Shown: positions 1-10,259 of the stretch, in pieces
Layout: each line of letters begins with the position of its first letter
Numbering within the stretch: the stretch's first letter is position 1
Assembly: GCF_000003605.2 (NCBI RefSeq)
Contig: NW_003151268.1
Location: 21,576 to 43,270, forward strand
DNA length: 21,695 nucleotides
Direction: 5' to 3'
Source: Saccoglossus kowalevskii
Lineage: Eukaryota > Hemichordata > Enteropneusta > Harrimaniidae
Translations under genes and position numbers: made by a program
The notes under the pieces: model-generated
What the model saw: the letters and a program-made list of their open reading frames with translations, nothing else
What the model was told of the DNA's origin: nothing
The model's database searches: none

Positions 1-1041
1 CTGATAGTCTAGCATTGTTTTGGCAATTGAAGGTGAACCATGCATAATTTGGCAGCAAACACCATAAGATGTCTACTCAAATAAACAATTCCTCAATCAA
101 CTGTACATTAATAATAGGGGTGGTGAACATTTTTAGTGGCATTGACATTATTTGAAGAAAACATTTGCTGTAGCAAGGTTTTCTGACAACATGTCCACAT
201 TTTCAGAATATATTTAGTTTTGGAAATCTGAACTAATTGAGAAATGTACAAAGCATGCCCCAGGCTCAGACATTGTGTCTCCCAATAGTCCACATTAAAT
301 CTAAGTTTAGTTTTCTACCATTACTCATGGTGCTGTGCCCTTTGAAGAATATAAGAATAAAGTACAGAGAAAATTGGGCAAGAAAGTTAAAATGCTGAAA
401 CGTTCATTGTGATATTTTAGGAATAAAACACAACCACAAATGAATTCCTGTCAATAAATGAAGTTTTATAAATTGTTATCTACTACTTAGATACAATATG
501 AAATGTTACTAGGGTGGGTGTTAAGGCTTCATGCGGAAATTATTTGTTATTATTATCTGTCAAAAAAATTTAAATCACATTCACTGATATTTGAAACATT
601 TAGAATAAAAACTGAAATTAATATATTACTTTCACTGTTTTCAGTTCACCAAGATGATCACCACATGGCACATTATGAGTGATCCAAGCATACAGAATTG
701 CAAAATAAATGTCAGGCCGATCAAAACTAAATGTTGGGGTTTTAATTTACTTGTATAAATCTGTCCCCCAGCAAAACTGACTTACGAGTGAAAAAAAAAA
801 TGGTGAATGTATCTTACACAGGAAATAAATACCATACACATTACTTCTTAAAATATTAAAAACATTGGTATTAGTATTACATTACAGTGTTTTCTACATG
901 TCTGTCTTTTAGTTCATTCCCAGTATACCATGTCTCGGAAAATTTAGTAAAATGATGCCATTAATGTGATGCATACACTTGTAGACAACGGGAATTAACG
1001 CAGCTCACTGAATCACTAATATCGTTTTCATTTTTATTCAG

Positions 1042-1183
1042 ACAGGTTCCAGATGGCGAGGCCCCTTCCAATCATCTGACAGAGATTGTCAACAGTCTCC
1101 TAGCCAAAGCAGTGTGTGCAAATCAGATTACACAACCTCAGAGCAAGCATGCTCTGTGCTGGCAGAACAATCCAAGAACATAA
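1042..1183 (+). CDS. Candidate 3'-terminal exon of an unidentified plus-strand gene
   Basis: A good acceptor (atcgttttcatttttattcag, followed by ACAG) opens a stretch clearly less AT-rich than its surroundings. From 1046 one frame runs 45 codons to TAA at 1181-1183; it begins VPDGEAPSNHLTEIV, includes a helix-like LTEIVNSLLAKAV segment and ends CWQNNPRT. From 1042 a second frame runs 53 codons to TGA at 1201-1203; it is Ser/Gln-rich and ends with NISFMETW. I recognise neither protein and cannot decide between the frames. The minus strand has stops in all frames here, so this is not a Smad4 exon. It could be the last exon of a gene nested in or overlapping Smad4, or chance. An acceptor-like tract at about 633-650 lies upstream, but the reading after it closes quickly. 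Confidence 0.3.
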
Positions 1184-1604
1184 GTTTTATGGAGACATGG
1201 TGAACTTGATTTATATACCCAAAAAATGAAATGCCAACAATTATTTACAGCGGTAGTATTCTATTTATTTGTGCTGTTTTCCCACCATTTTAAGGTATAC
1301 AGTTTCTATAGCAACTGACTATAAAGTTGATGTTGCTCTTTGTAATGTGTTAACAAACTATGGAAGTGATCCTAAACCACAGAAACTATCCCCCCCCCCC
1401 AAAAAAAATCAGAAAATCAGTCATTACCAGTCATCAGTCATTTGTTCTCACTTCAAACTCCTACGAATGACCACGATCAAAACATAGTAAATATCTTTTC
1501 AATTTGCTAATTTAAAGTAAAACGTGTAGCAAACTGTGTCACTTATTAAATAATTTATGTTCACTACAGTACATTATCATCTCAGCGTTGATTGTACTTC
1601 TTCT

Positions 1605-1619
1605 GTAACCCATGGTAAC
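1605..1619. promoter_or_regulatory. RFX X-box-like site GTAACCCATGGTAAC
   Basis: It fits GTNRCC-N3-RGYAAC exactly. A related palindrome, GTTTCCATGGAAAC, is at 3545-3558. No gene start is recognised nearby, so any role would be distal. Confidence 0.3.
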
Positions 1620-1724
1620 AAACATCAGGAATGATAGCAGTGATCAAAAATCTAACTTCAATCATTTACTTATGACAGCGTAACTACTGCGTGTGGAGAG
1701 AAAAAGTAATGCATTTCAAGACAA

Positions 1725-1879
1725 GGTTCGTAACTTTCCTTTAGCGAACGCTGATGGAGAGAAACATTAGATTGGAAAGACCTCAGAAATCACAAGACGC
1801 CACGTTGTAACTTTCTCTTGGCGAACACAGATGAAAAGAAACATCAGATTGCAAAGACCTCAGAAATCACCAGACGCGC
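1725..1879. repeat. Tandem duplication of about 78 bp
   Basis: The first unit (1725-1803) and second (1804-1879) share GTAACTTTC, GGCGAAC/AGCGAAC, GAAACATYAGATTG and AAAGACCTCAGAAATCAC followed by AGACGC. No function is apparent. Confidence 0.85.
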
Positions 1880-3740
1880 TACATATGCTAAAAATTCTTG
1901 AGTTACTGTAGTTGGCTCTATGAATGACCTGAATCACATCATTGATTGGATAACTGCTTGACCCATGTTATAATTTCTTGTGTATGTTTCAGAGCATACA
2001 TTTGCATAATTTTGAAATTCAGAGATCTAATTTAAAACTAACAATAAACTTACATCATAACTTTGTTTGGAAACAAGACTAGCTAGTATTCCATTGTCGT
2101 TTTTATGGAGATACGCCCCCTTTCAATTTAAACCAACTGATAACGATTGTCACATTTTTTTTTTTACCCAACTGACATCATCTGTCCATAGCGTAATGTG
2201 TAATGATGTCGAATGAACACGTTTTTTGAGCATATGTCTACGAGTTAAAGAGGAATCTGCCAAACCCAGGGATTACACCAAGGAATCATGGGACACTATT
2301 GTTTATGTTGTTTATTCTATCTTTTGTCATCCATTGTAATAAATTCGTTGTGGGATTAGGTTTGAATGGAGATGCCTCTTTATAGGTTACTAAATTGAGT
2401 TTGAAAAGTCTGACAGACTGTTTCTTCTAGTATTGTGAGAACCACAACAATTACGGTATCATATATCCTATCTAACAACGTTCAATTATAAGGTGAATTT
2501 CAGTGTATATAGCAATATAATGTCAAAACCTATCTAAAAAATCACTACAAGTCAAGCATTTAGACTTTTTACTCTAAATCTTTTTTTTTTAAACAAAAAT
2601 GTTAAATATGCATACAAATAAGAATTTAACAGCAAATTCCATGGAAACAGAACAGATTTTGTGATAAAAAAGACTAAAATCAAAAAATATTTTTTTACTG
2701 CAGGAAGCAATGGTGGAATGTCTGAAGTTGACAAAATATTTATTCTGAATTATTTCTTTTATTTTGTTTAATATTATAAGTCAATTTATAAGTCTTCATT
2801 TGTACTATGATATATTTATTATTCGTTTGTAACAAGTAATTAATAAGTGTTCTCATTAAAATACTTGGTCATGTGACTAATTTGAATATTAAACATTTAT
2901 TTCATTTCGGTATAATTGTTTCATTAAAAAAAATCAGAGCACAGTAGCATGATAATTCTGAAAAAACATTTTATGTAAAAATATCGAGTGGGAAACGTGC
3001 TTAGCAGAATCATACACGCAACCTGATTGGTTATGTCACACCCAACCACCGAATCAACACAAGTGTAACGACAGTTTCAATAAATGTGAAAAGCTAGCTT
3101 GTGATTGGAGGATTTATAATCACAACATTATGACTCACTAGGTAAAACAGATGAAGGTCTCCACTGTGCCAGAAATAATAATACATCAATATGCAAATGA
3201 GGTCACCTCCTCTCATTAGTAACAAAATTAATTATTAAAGAATGAAGATATGAATTGCTGATTACTATGAGTGTTTCGGAGAATAAAAAAATAACCACTG
3301 ATCAGAGATATCAGATAACGTTATCAGCCATCGACCATCAACCATCTGTTGCTGTATTTCGATTTGATTTGATAACAAGTACCAAAACTTTCACGACAAA
3401 ACTCTCTATGTTTAATAAAACATTGTTCTTGCATAAAAAAGTAAGTTTGATTGTTGACTCACAACAAAAATATTTTAGTCTAAAGACAGGACAAACTTGT
3501 TAGGGTGGAAAAGGCAGGATCTGAACACAGTGTCTACTTTATCTGTTTCCATGGAAACCAAGAAAATTCAATAATGTATCATTTTTATGCTGAATTATGT
3601 ATTACAATCTTGACTAGTGAACACTCAATAAGATATTACAAGTCTTTGTGTTCAAGTCAATGTATCTAAAAGATTACTAAGAATGCATGAAGCTACAATC
3701 AGCGGAGTTAAACATCTGATACCTGCTCCTTGGAGAGAGC

Positions 3741-3755
3741 GGTTACTTAGTAACC
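3741..3755. promoter_or_regulatory. Perfect palindrome resembling an RFX X-box
   Basis: GGTTACT-T-AGTAACC is a perfect inverted repeat around a single base. The right half AGTAAC fits the RGYAAC half-site of RFX X-box sites. At 3784-3802, TAGTTAC-ATATA-GTAACTA is a second inverted repeat with the same half-site. Binding is inference only. Confidence 0.35.
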
Positions 3756-4090
3756 ACAACCACAATAGAAGAAATGGTGTTAGTAGTTACATATAGTAAC
3801 TATTCATAAATGATGATTTGTTAATAGTTCAATTTAGATTATATTACTGAAAATTTGAGATGAACAGACATTTATGCAACCGATATACCGGTATGTTTTT
3901 AATCTAATGTACGATTTATGGAAACGTGAATGAAATTTGGAGTAGAGTCAAGTATTATTTTGCCTTTTTAAGTTTTGGTTAATCTATTTTCCGTAATTTA
4001 TGCAGGTATTAATATTTTTTTCAATTGTTCTTTTTATTTTGATTTGTCATGAAAATTTGAATTTTTTTTAATTCTGATAAAAAAAATTTA

Positions 4091-5202
4091 AACAAGCAGC
4101 CAATCGGCTGATATAGCTCCGCTGTTAGCAATGCACATTCCAATTAAAAAACAGAAAATATAATTAGAAAATGAACAATATGTATAGTATATTGTGTCAA
4201 AGCAATTAGACTTGCTGTTTTCAACAAGAATTTGAAAATGTCACTTTTTACCAAAATTGACATAAATATTCATCAAAATTAAAGAATTAGAAATATCATC
4301 CAAAAATGAACAGATCTGAGAGAGGTTCACATGTAGTATCTATAAATGTAATATCAAAGCAATCGAACATGAGGTTTTTAACAAGAAGTCGAAAATATCA
4401 CTTTTTACCAAAAATTACATAAATATTCATTAAAATTGGAGAATTGAAGATATCATCAAGAAATGTACAAGTCTGAGAGTGGTCCACATGTAGTACCTAT
4501 ACATGTAATATCAAAGCAATTGGACTTGCGGTTTTTAACAAGAAATCGGGAATATCACTTTTACCAAAAATGACAAAAATATTCATCAAAATTAGAGAAT
4601 TAAAGATATCATCACAAAAGGAACAAATCTAAGAGAGGTTTGCCCAAGATACATATACACCAAGTATCAAAGCAATAAGAATTGTAGTTTTCAAGAAGAA
4701 GTTGAAAATGTAACAAGCAGCCAGTCGGCTGAGAAAGCTCCGCTGTTAGCAATGCACATTTCAATTAAAGAACAGAAGATATCATTAGAAAATGAACAAT
4801 ATGTATAGTATCAAAGCAACTGGACTTGCAGTTTTAACGAGAATTCAAAAATATCACTTTTCGCCAAAAATGACAAAAATAATCATCAAAATTAGATAAT
4901 TGAAGATATAATCACGAAATGAACAAATCTGAGAGAGGTCAACATGTAGTACCTATATATGTGATATCAAAGCAATCAGACTTGCGGTTTTCAACAAGAA
5001 ATCAAAAATATCGCTTTTTACCAAAAATTTCAAAAATATTCACCAAAATCAGAGAATTAAAGATATCATCACGAAATGAACAAATCTGTGAGAGGTTCAC
5101 ATGTAGTACCTATACATGTGATATCAAAGCAATCGGACTTGAGGTTTTTAACGAGAAGTTGAAAATATCACTTTTTACCAAAAATGACAAAAATATTCAC
5201 AA
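4091..5202 (+). mobile_element. Tandem-repeat mobile element A, 5' part (about seven 156-bp units)
   Basis: The word TCAAAGCAAT recurs at 4197, 4354, 4511, 4667, 4811, 4967 and 5124, spacings 157, 157, 156, 144, 156 and 157. Each unit carries ACTTTTTACCAAAAATGAC, a TATTCATCAAAATTAGAGAATT-type phrase and GAACAAATCTGAGAGAGGT. A leader (4091-4140) with hairpin CAGCC-AATC-GGCTG and the 9-mer CTCCGCTGT is repeated almost exactly at 4712-4761, 621 bp later, so four units form a higher-order repeat. Cores of about 150-160 bp, a microsatellite and a terminal hairpin match the architecture of bivalve 'pearl' and Helentron-associated (HINE) elements. Open frames across it, for example at 4919-5308, are repeat translations. 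Confidence 0.75.
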
Positions 5203-6257
5203 ACAAGTCATTGAAAATGACACAGTCCCCATTATATTTTTGAACGTTCTCTTTGTGCTCGTCATATTAAAGCAGAGGGGTAGTCGCGAGCGTGTCCTTG
5301 AAACTTGAGTTCCAAATGGCGTATACAACAGATTGTTTATTTACATCAAAACACGTGTTCCATGTAGTAGTAATATGGCCAAAAATAAAAACAGCAGTTA
5401 TTCGGCCATCTTTGATCTGATTATGAAACACACTGATATGTATGATGTGTGTGCCAAATACGAATGAAAATGGTACATAAATTGTGGAAATATAGTAGCA
5501 AGGCCAAAAATTCAGATGGCTGTCAATCGGCCATCCTTGACTAGATTTTGAAACAAATTGTCATGGACATGCATCCTAACATGTATAAAGTACATGTATG
5601 TGCCAAATTTAAATGAAAACTTACAGAGCACGTCCAAGATACCGCTTAAAAAAAAAAACAAGATACCTGCCAGTCGACCATCTTTGATCCAATTGCGAAA
5701 TAAATCGTCATGGACATGTATCCTAACATGTATAATATATGTACCACGTTTAAATGAAAACTGACAAAGCATGTCCAAAATACAACATTTTCAAAAAACA
5801 AGCTGGCTGCCAGTTCCACATAAAGTAATAGGCACATGCAAAGAATGAACGAAATCGGTCCACAGGATTCTGAAATATGACTCTGGACAGACTGACACAC
5901 GTATGGATGGACACACGAACAGACAGACGGACAGACTCAGGAACTCACAGACAATTGAGGACATGTATTCTAACATGTATTATCTATGTACTAAATTTGA
6001 ATGAAAACTGACAAAGCATGTCCAAAATACGACATTTTCAAAAAACAAGATGGCTGCCAGTTGGCCATCTTTGAATCGAATCTCTAAACCACTGCATGTG
6101 CATATGTCCCACCATAAAGTACGAGGCACATGCAAAGAATGAACAGAATTGGTCCAAGGGATTCTGAGATATGACTCCGGACGGACGAACGCACAGACGC
6201 ACGGATGGAGACCGAATTATAAGTCCCCGTTTTCGGACTTCGTCTAAACGGGAACTA
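5203..6257 (+). mobile_element. Tandem-repeat mobile element B, apparently inserted in element A
   Basis: It has repeating units with anchors TGTCATGGACATG-like at 5560 and 5707, and a third copy near 5955. Each unit includes a short hairpin word of the form AAGATGGC...GCCATCTT (perfect at 6047-6071) and GACAAAGCATGTCCAAAATAC-type phrases. A second module (GGCACATGCAAAGAATGAAC...) occurs at about 5830 and 6120 and runs into a GGACGGACGAACGCACAGACG-type microsatellite. The 3' end is a hairpin, AGTCCCCGTTT (6222-6232) against AAACGGGAACT (6246-6256), followed by AAAAA. Sequence before and after B belongs to element A, which supports insertion. The left boundary is approximate. ORFs here are shadows of the repeat. 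Confidence 0.7.
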
Positions 6258-6478
6258 AAAATAGAGAATTTGAGATTTTGACATGAAATGAACAAATCTC
6301 AAAAAAAACTATCCAAGGTACTTGCATATCAAATTTGAAAACATTCTGACCTGCGGTTTCGAAGCAGAAGTTGAAATTGTAAAGTTGACTCCGACTCCGA
6401 TGACGACGACGACAACGACAATCAGTAATATGAACATCTCCGCTGTGTCGACTTTGTCGACAGCGGAGCTGAAAAGGT
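6258..6478 (+). mobile_element. Tandem-repeat mobile element A, 3' end with terminal hairpin
   Basis: After B ends, element A resumes with TAGAGAATTTGAGATTTTGA and GAAATGAACAAATCTCA, then passes to GAAGCAGAAGTTGAAATTGT, a GACGACGACGACAACGAC microsatellite (about 6399-6420) and a terminal hairpin. The hairpin arms are CTCCGCTGT (6438-6446) and ACAGCGGAG (6460-6468), with two GTCGAC sites in the loop region, followed by CTGAAAAG. The left arm is the same 9-mer found in the leaders at 4117 and 4738. Confidence 0.65.
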
Positions 6479-8369
6479 ATAACGAACATATTTGTAATTT
6501 TTTAACAGACTATAATATAGATGATACAACATAGAATGTTGAAAAACAAAGCACAGAAAGAAACAGAGTTTTGAGAATAAATTGTATTATTTTGGTAGTG
6601 GCTTTTCGAATACTTTTTAGTAGAAAACTAAAAGAAATTACGATGGTTATTACTGTTTTTTTGTCAGTATTGAATGTAGAAAATTGAGAATTTTTTCTCA
6701 AAATTTACTAAGAATCAAAAAACTGTATAATGATGAATAATGGGAAATGGTTTCTTTGTCTTGCTTAGGCATACAACAAACATCATTTACAGGGATATTT
6801 CTAGAAAAAATGAACAAGAGGGAGCACCACACAGGCGTGGGAGCAGAGTGAGTTTTGTGCCGCGGGTCAACATGCTTAAATGCCCAAGCGTCAAGAAAAA
6901 CAACAAGTGACCTTCCTGTCAAAGCTTTCGCACCAATGGGTTAAAGTACATCCAGTCTCGAGAACTCCTGCTTCATAAGTCAGCTGACCCTTCACGTTAA
7001 CTAAATCAAATCTCGCAGGAGTAGCTAGCACAGAATCAACATGTCGATTTGACCTAAAAACTCCATATCAGAAGGGTTCTGTGCCGTTTTAACAGTGTAA
7101 TCTATCACCATTGAAATATTTTTGAAGTAATTTTAGTGTATTTGGTTTCCAGACACAATGTCAGCTGGTGTTGCTGGGATGTTTTCACAGAAAAAAATAC
7201 ATTTGAAAAAGATTTCATGTTGTACGGCAGCACGAAAGTGTGCGGCTCAAAAAATATATTTATGACTTGAAAGTTCAATCGGCAATTAAGTAAGAGTATC
7301 AAGCCGCACCACTGTTCCTCGATTTAGAAAAAAAAAAAATGATTTAAATACCCCTCTCACAAATCTCCCTCCCACCATCATAAATGAAAACACAGTACAC
7401 TGTAATTTAAATCATCAACCCTCCCCCTTTAGTGGCAGGATTTGATAATAACATTATCATGTGACAACAATTAAGATCTTAAAATCTCAATAAAAAAAAA
7501 GGCAGTAACTAAAAACAATTAATGATGACAGGAAATAAAAATCTGTTTACCAATCACTGATGAACAAGAAATAGAAATTTTATTTCTACCACGTTCTGTC
7601 ATGATTTGAAGATCATTAAATTTCCCCTCTCTGCCCGAGTTTTAAAAATATATTAAAACAAAACTATTAAAGCTTTCCCATGATTGCTAGTGCACTATGA
7701 GATAAAGTAAGCAATGTGTTAATGAAATAACCATAACATTGAAAGTGTTATTGAAATATGATCATTGTCGAGTGATTCAAAACCAACAACAAAAGGTATA
7801 CTAGAATACCATTTTGAATTTCATCAAGGTCACATAATGTTCAAGTTCGAATGAAATCCATGCATATACTTGTACGAGACCAAGATCTGGTTCTAGAATG
7901 ACAGAAATACTAAAATAGCTATCAATTGATCATTTGTAATTGGATCATGTAAAGAATTTATGCAAACATGTGAGAAAATTTAAACATGATTGACCAGTTA
8001 TGGCAAGGATATCAGTATGGAGCAATTTTTGGATTGAGTGCAAGCAATGACATTGACAAAGTAACTTCTATATTTTGCCAACTCATTATCGTCATAAACA
8101 TGGTAAGAATCCCATGCTACTGAGACGAGTTAAAAATGTACTTTGTTATCTTCTGAGGTTCAATTATAGAGGGCGCCCTTACATACCCGTTTCAGCATAG
8201 TACTACACAGAAGTTAAAATTAATAAGATGGTATTGAAAAACAGCAACTTGCTATTCCATTACCTGTATATAGTCTAAAAAGAAATCTGCAAGTGTAATT
8301 TCTCACAACCAGTCTGTTTAAGGTATTACATATACATATGACATCAAATATACAGTTTAATTGACTTAC

Positions 8370-8399
8370 CTGTTTGGTGAAGTGTCAACCCAGATAAAT
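8370..8399 (-). CDS. Smad4: Smad4 30-bp microexon after the MH1 domain
   Basis: This exon is too short for ORF finding but is recognisable by sequence, phase and splice sites. On the minus strand a T-rich tract ending ttttgatag is followed by 30 bases and then the consensus donor gtaagt. Joined to the G left by the upstream MH1 exon, it reads D-L-S-G-L-T-L-H-Q-T plus one leftover G. Human Smad4 reads DLSGLTLQSN at this point, so the first seven residues are identical and the last three differ. The human exon (number 4) is also 30 bp, by recall. The segment begins the flexible linker between the MH1 and MH2 domains. The intron separating it from the MH1 exon is 7,034 bp. The next downstream exon should begin in phase 1 and was not recognised between here and position 1. 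Confidence 0.92.
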
Positions 8400-10245
8400 C
8401 TATCAAAATAAAAAAATATATATATGAGAGTTTTGAAATAAAAACATAAATAGTTCTGACATGCCAGAAATGCATCTTGTTTTAGAATCTTCCTGACAGC
8501 AATAGTCAGCTGTCGGGTACAATATGAAATAACAGCAGTATACTGCCCTCTGTGTCAAAATTATGAAATTCTTTCTTTCAAAAAAAACACAACACAAAAT
8601 ATCACCCACATGTACCGGTAAGTGAAATAAAGTGAACGATAGAAAGCATTAGTTACAGAAGAGATAAATACAAATTCAATCAAATTTGAGATACTTCATT
8701 TTTATCAGTAATTCAGACATTTGTATATCATTCAATATTCAGATATAACTTTGCATGCTTACAATGTGACTCAGGTTTACTCATTGTGCACATATACTAT
8801 TGAATATTTACACTCATAACCACTAACTGCTACTATGTGAGCACACACACTCACATACTTGTGTAAAGCCATGTCTATATCCACACATACAATAACACTC
8901 ACCGCACACAATCGTGTTTGTACACACTCATGCCAGGTACATTTTAATCTCATTTTACCTATTCATTTTAAATTGCACAATGTACTAGAGATTGAATGTC
9001 AGTTTCAACAAATCACCTTTCCAAAAGGATGATTGCAACCAATCTGTTGCTGTCCTTCTGACACAAAGATCCAAAAAGCAACTAAATATTCATCAAAAAT
9101 ATGCTTTCAATAACTGTGTGAATTGCAAAATAGAAAACAGCATGACGACCAACAGACATTGTCGAACTAGCAATGGTATTTTAAATGAGAGAACATTCAA
9201 TTGTGGACAGTGAACAGGTACAGATAGAAGCATTGGTTTTCACCCTATTCCCTCACATCTTAAAATGCTATTTTATAACTATACAATGGACCAAGAACCA
9301 CGGTAACAACACTATAATCAGCATAAAATATGATACAGCACTGATTGTATGTCCAATTTATTTACTACGCTAACCATCAAGATTTCCTTTAAAGTCTGGT
9401 AAAATTCAAGAGCGGAGAAAAACGTTAGTGAATATAACAGCCATAGTTAATATGGTACTGTTTAATGTATTTACATTTTCAAAGCTTTCACATATTGGAT
9501 GTGTTCACTTCTCATAGACTAAGAGGTGAAAAACATTAGCACCATGGTTAAAGTACATAATAAATCTGATCTGTTTTTTATAATATGGTCTAGACCCTTA
9601 GCAGGGGCTATTACAAAGTGTACCTGGTTGCTTAGTCTGGGCTAAGCACCCAAAATGCCATTGTACCTCATGACAATTCACTACTACATTGTATATTCCT
9701 ATAACTATTAATGTCAGTATGCCATTTCCGACATGACAATCAATGTGAGCACATCCAGGAACATTATTCTCTGGAAAAAATTAGCCTGACAATGAGACTC
9801 TGTACTACTTCCTGTTATTCTGCAATCTGCACTTTCTGAATTTGCTTTGGTATTCTTTTATAACCATTGAACTAACTAATACTAGTATACCTTCCTGGTT
9901 ACTGTACTGAGTAAACGTAGTTACAAGTTTAGGTGTTCCTTAGCGCATGCTAAATGCAATTGGATCTAGTAACAGATACGCAAACATACAAGATACGACA
10001 TAACTCTTGTACTTGGTGTACACGACTTAAGTCACAGTCTTTAAATATGAATCCTGCAAAATGTTCAATTTTCATTGCTAGAAAACTGTACGTAACTCAC
10101 AAAATTCATTGAAAATTTGTTTCTGACAAAATTGAAATGGTTTTCAGGGCTTCATAAAAGGTTTAGAATCTCATCCAGATTCACACTGCATATACATGGT
10201 ATTATCATTTACAGCAAAGAACAAGACTTTAGCTCACAATCTTAT

Positions 10246-10259
10246 GTTTCCATGGTAAC
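10246..10259. promoter_or_regulatory. RFX X-box-like site GTTTCCATGGTAAC
   Basis: It matches the X-box pattern RTHNYY-AT-RRNRAC bound by RFX winged-helix factors. A related site, GGTTGCTTGGCAACC, lies about 180 bp away at 10423-10437. Both are in the Smad4 intron between the recognised exons. This is a sequence match without evidence of use. Confidence 0.35.

Larger units (their letters stand above)
1..8369 (-). other. Smad4: Sequence downstream of the Smad4 microexon, probably intron
   Basis: The linker and MH2 exons of Smad4 should follow on the minus strand. None of their characteristic residues (for example the EYWCSIAYFEL start of MH2) was seen in this span, so it is probably one large intron, or several with linker exons too diverged to recognise. 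It contains a possible plus-strand exon (1042-1183), a 78-bp duplication (1725-1879), X-box-like palindromes (1605, 3545, 3741, 3784) and the nested tandem elements at 4091-6478. A relatively GC-rich unassigned block lies at 6820-7090, followed by an 11-bp inverted repeat ATGATTTAAAT/ATTTAAATCAT around 7339-7415. The stretches 1-1020, 1890-3010 and 7420-8360 otherwise show nothing supportable. Confidence 0.5.

Noticed and set aside
640-700. Second plus-strand exon after acceptor CACTGTTTTCAG
   Set aside because: Frames close within a few to about 37 codons with no recognisable protein and no clear donor to join it to 1042.
3885-3894. ATACCGGTAT palindrome as a regulatory site
   Set aside because: Ten-base palindromes of this kind occur by chance and no context supports a function.
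4919-5308. 129-codon plus-strand frame as a gene
   Set aside because: It is made of the 156-bp tandem units of element A and runs into element B.
5512-6295. Several overlapping frames on both strands as small proteins
   Set aside because: They follow the repeat units of element B; sequences such as repeated MHVHDNLF-like words come from the DNA repeat.
7870-7892. Possible next Smad4 exon on the minus strand (reads EPDLGLVQ after a CATTCTAG acceptor, before GTATAT)
   Set aside because: The phase fits but the sequence does not resemble the Smad4 linker, and such short AG...GT pairs are common by chance.
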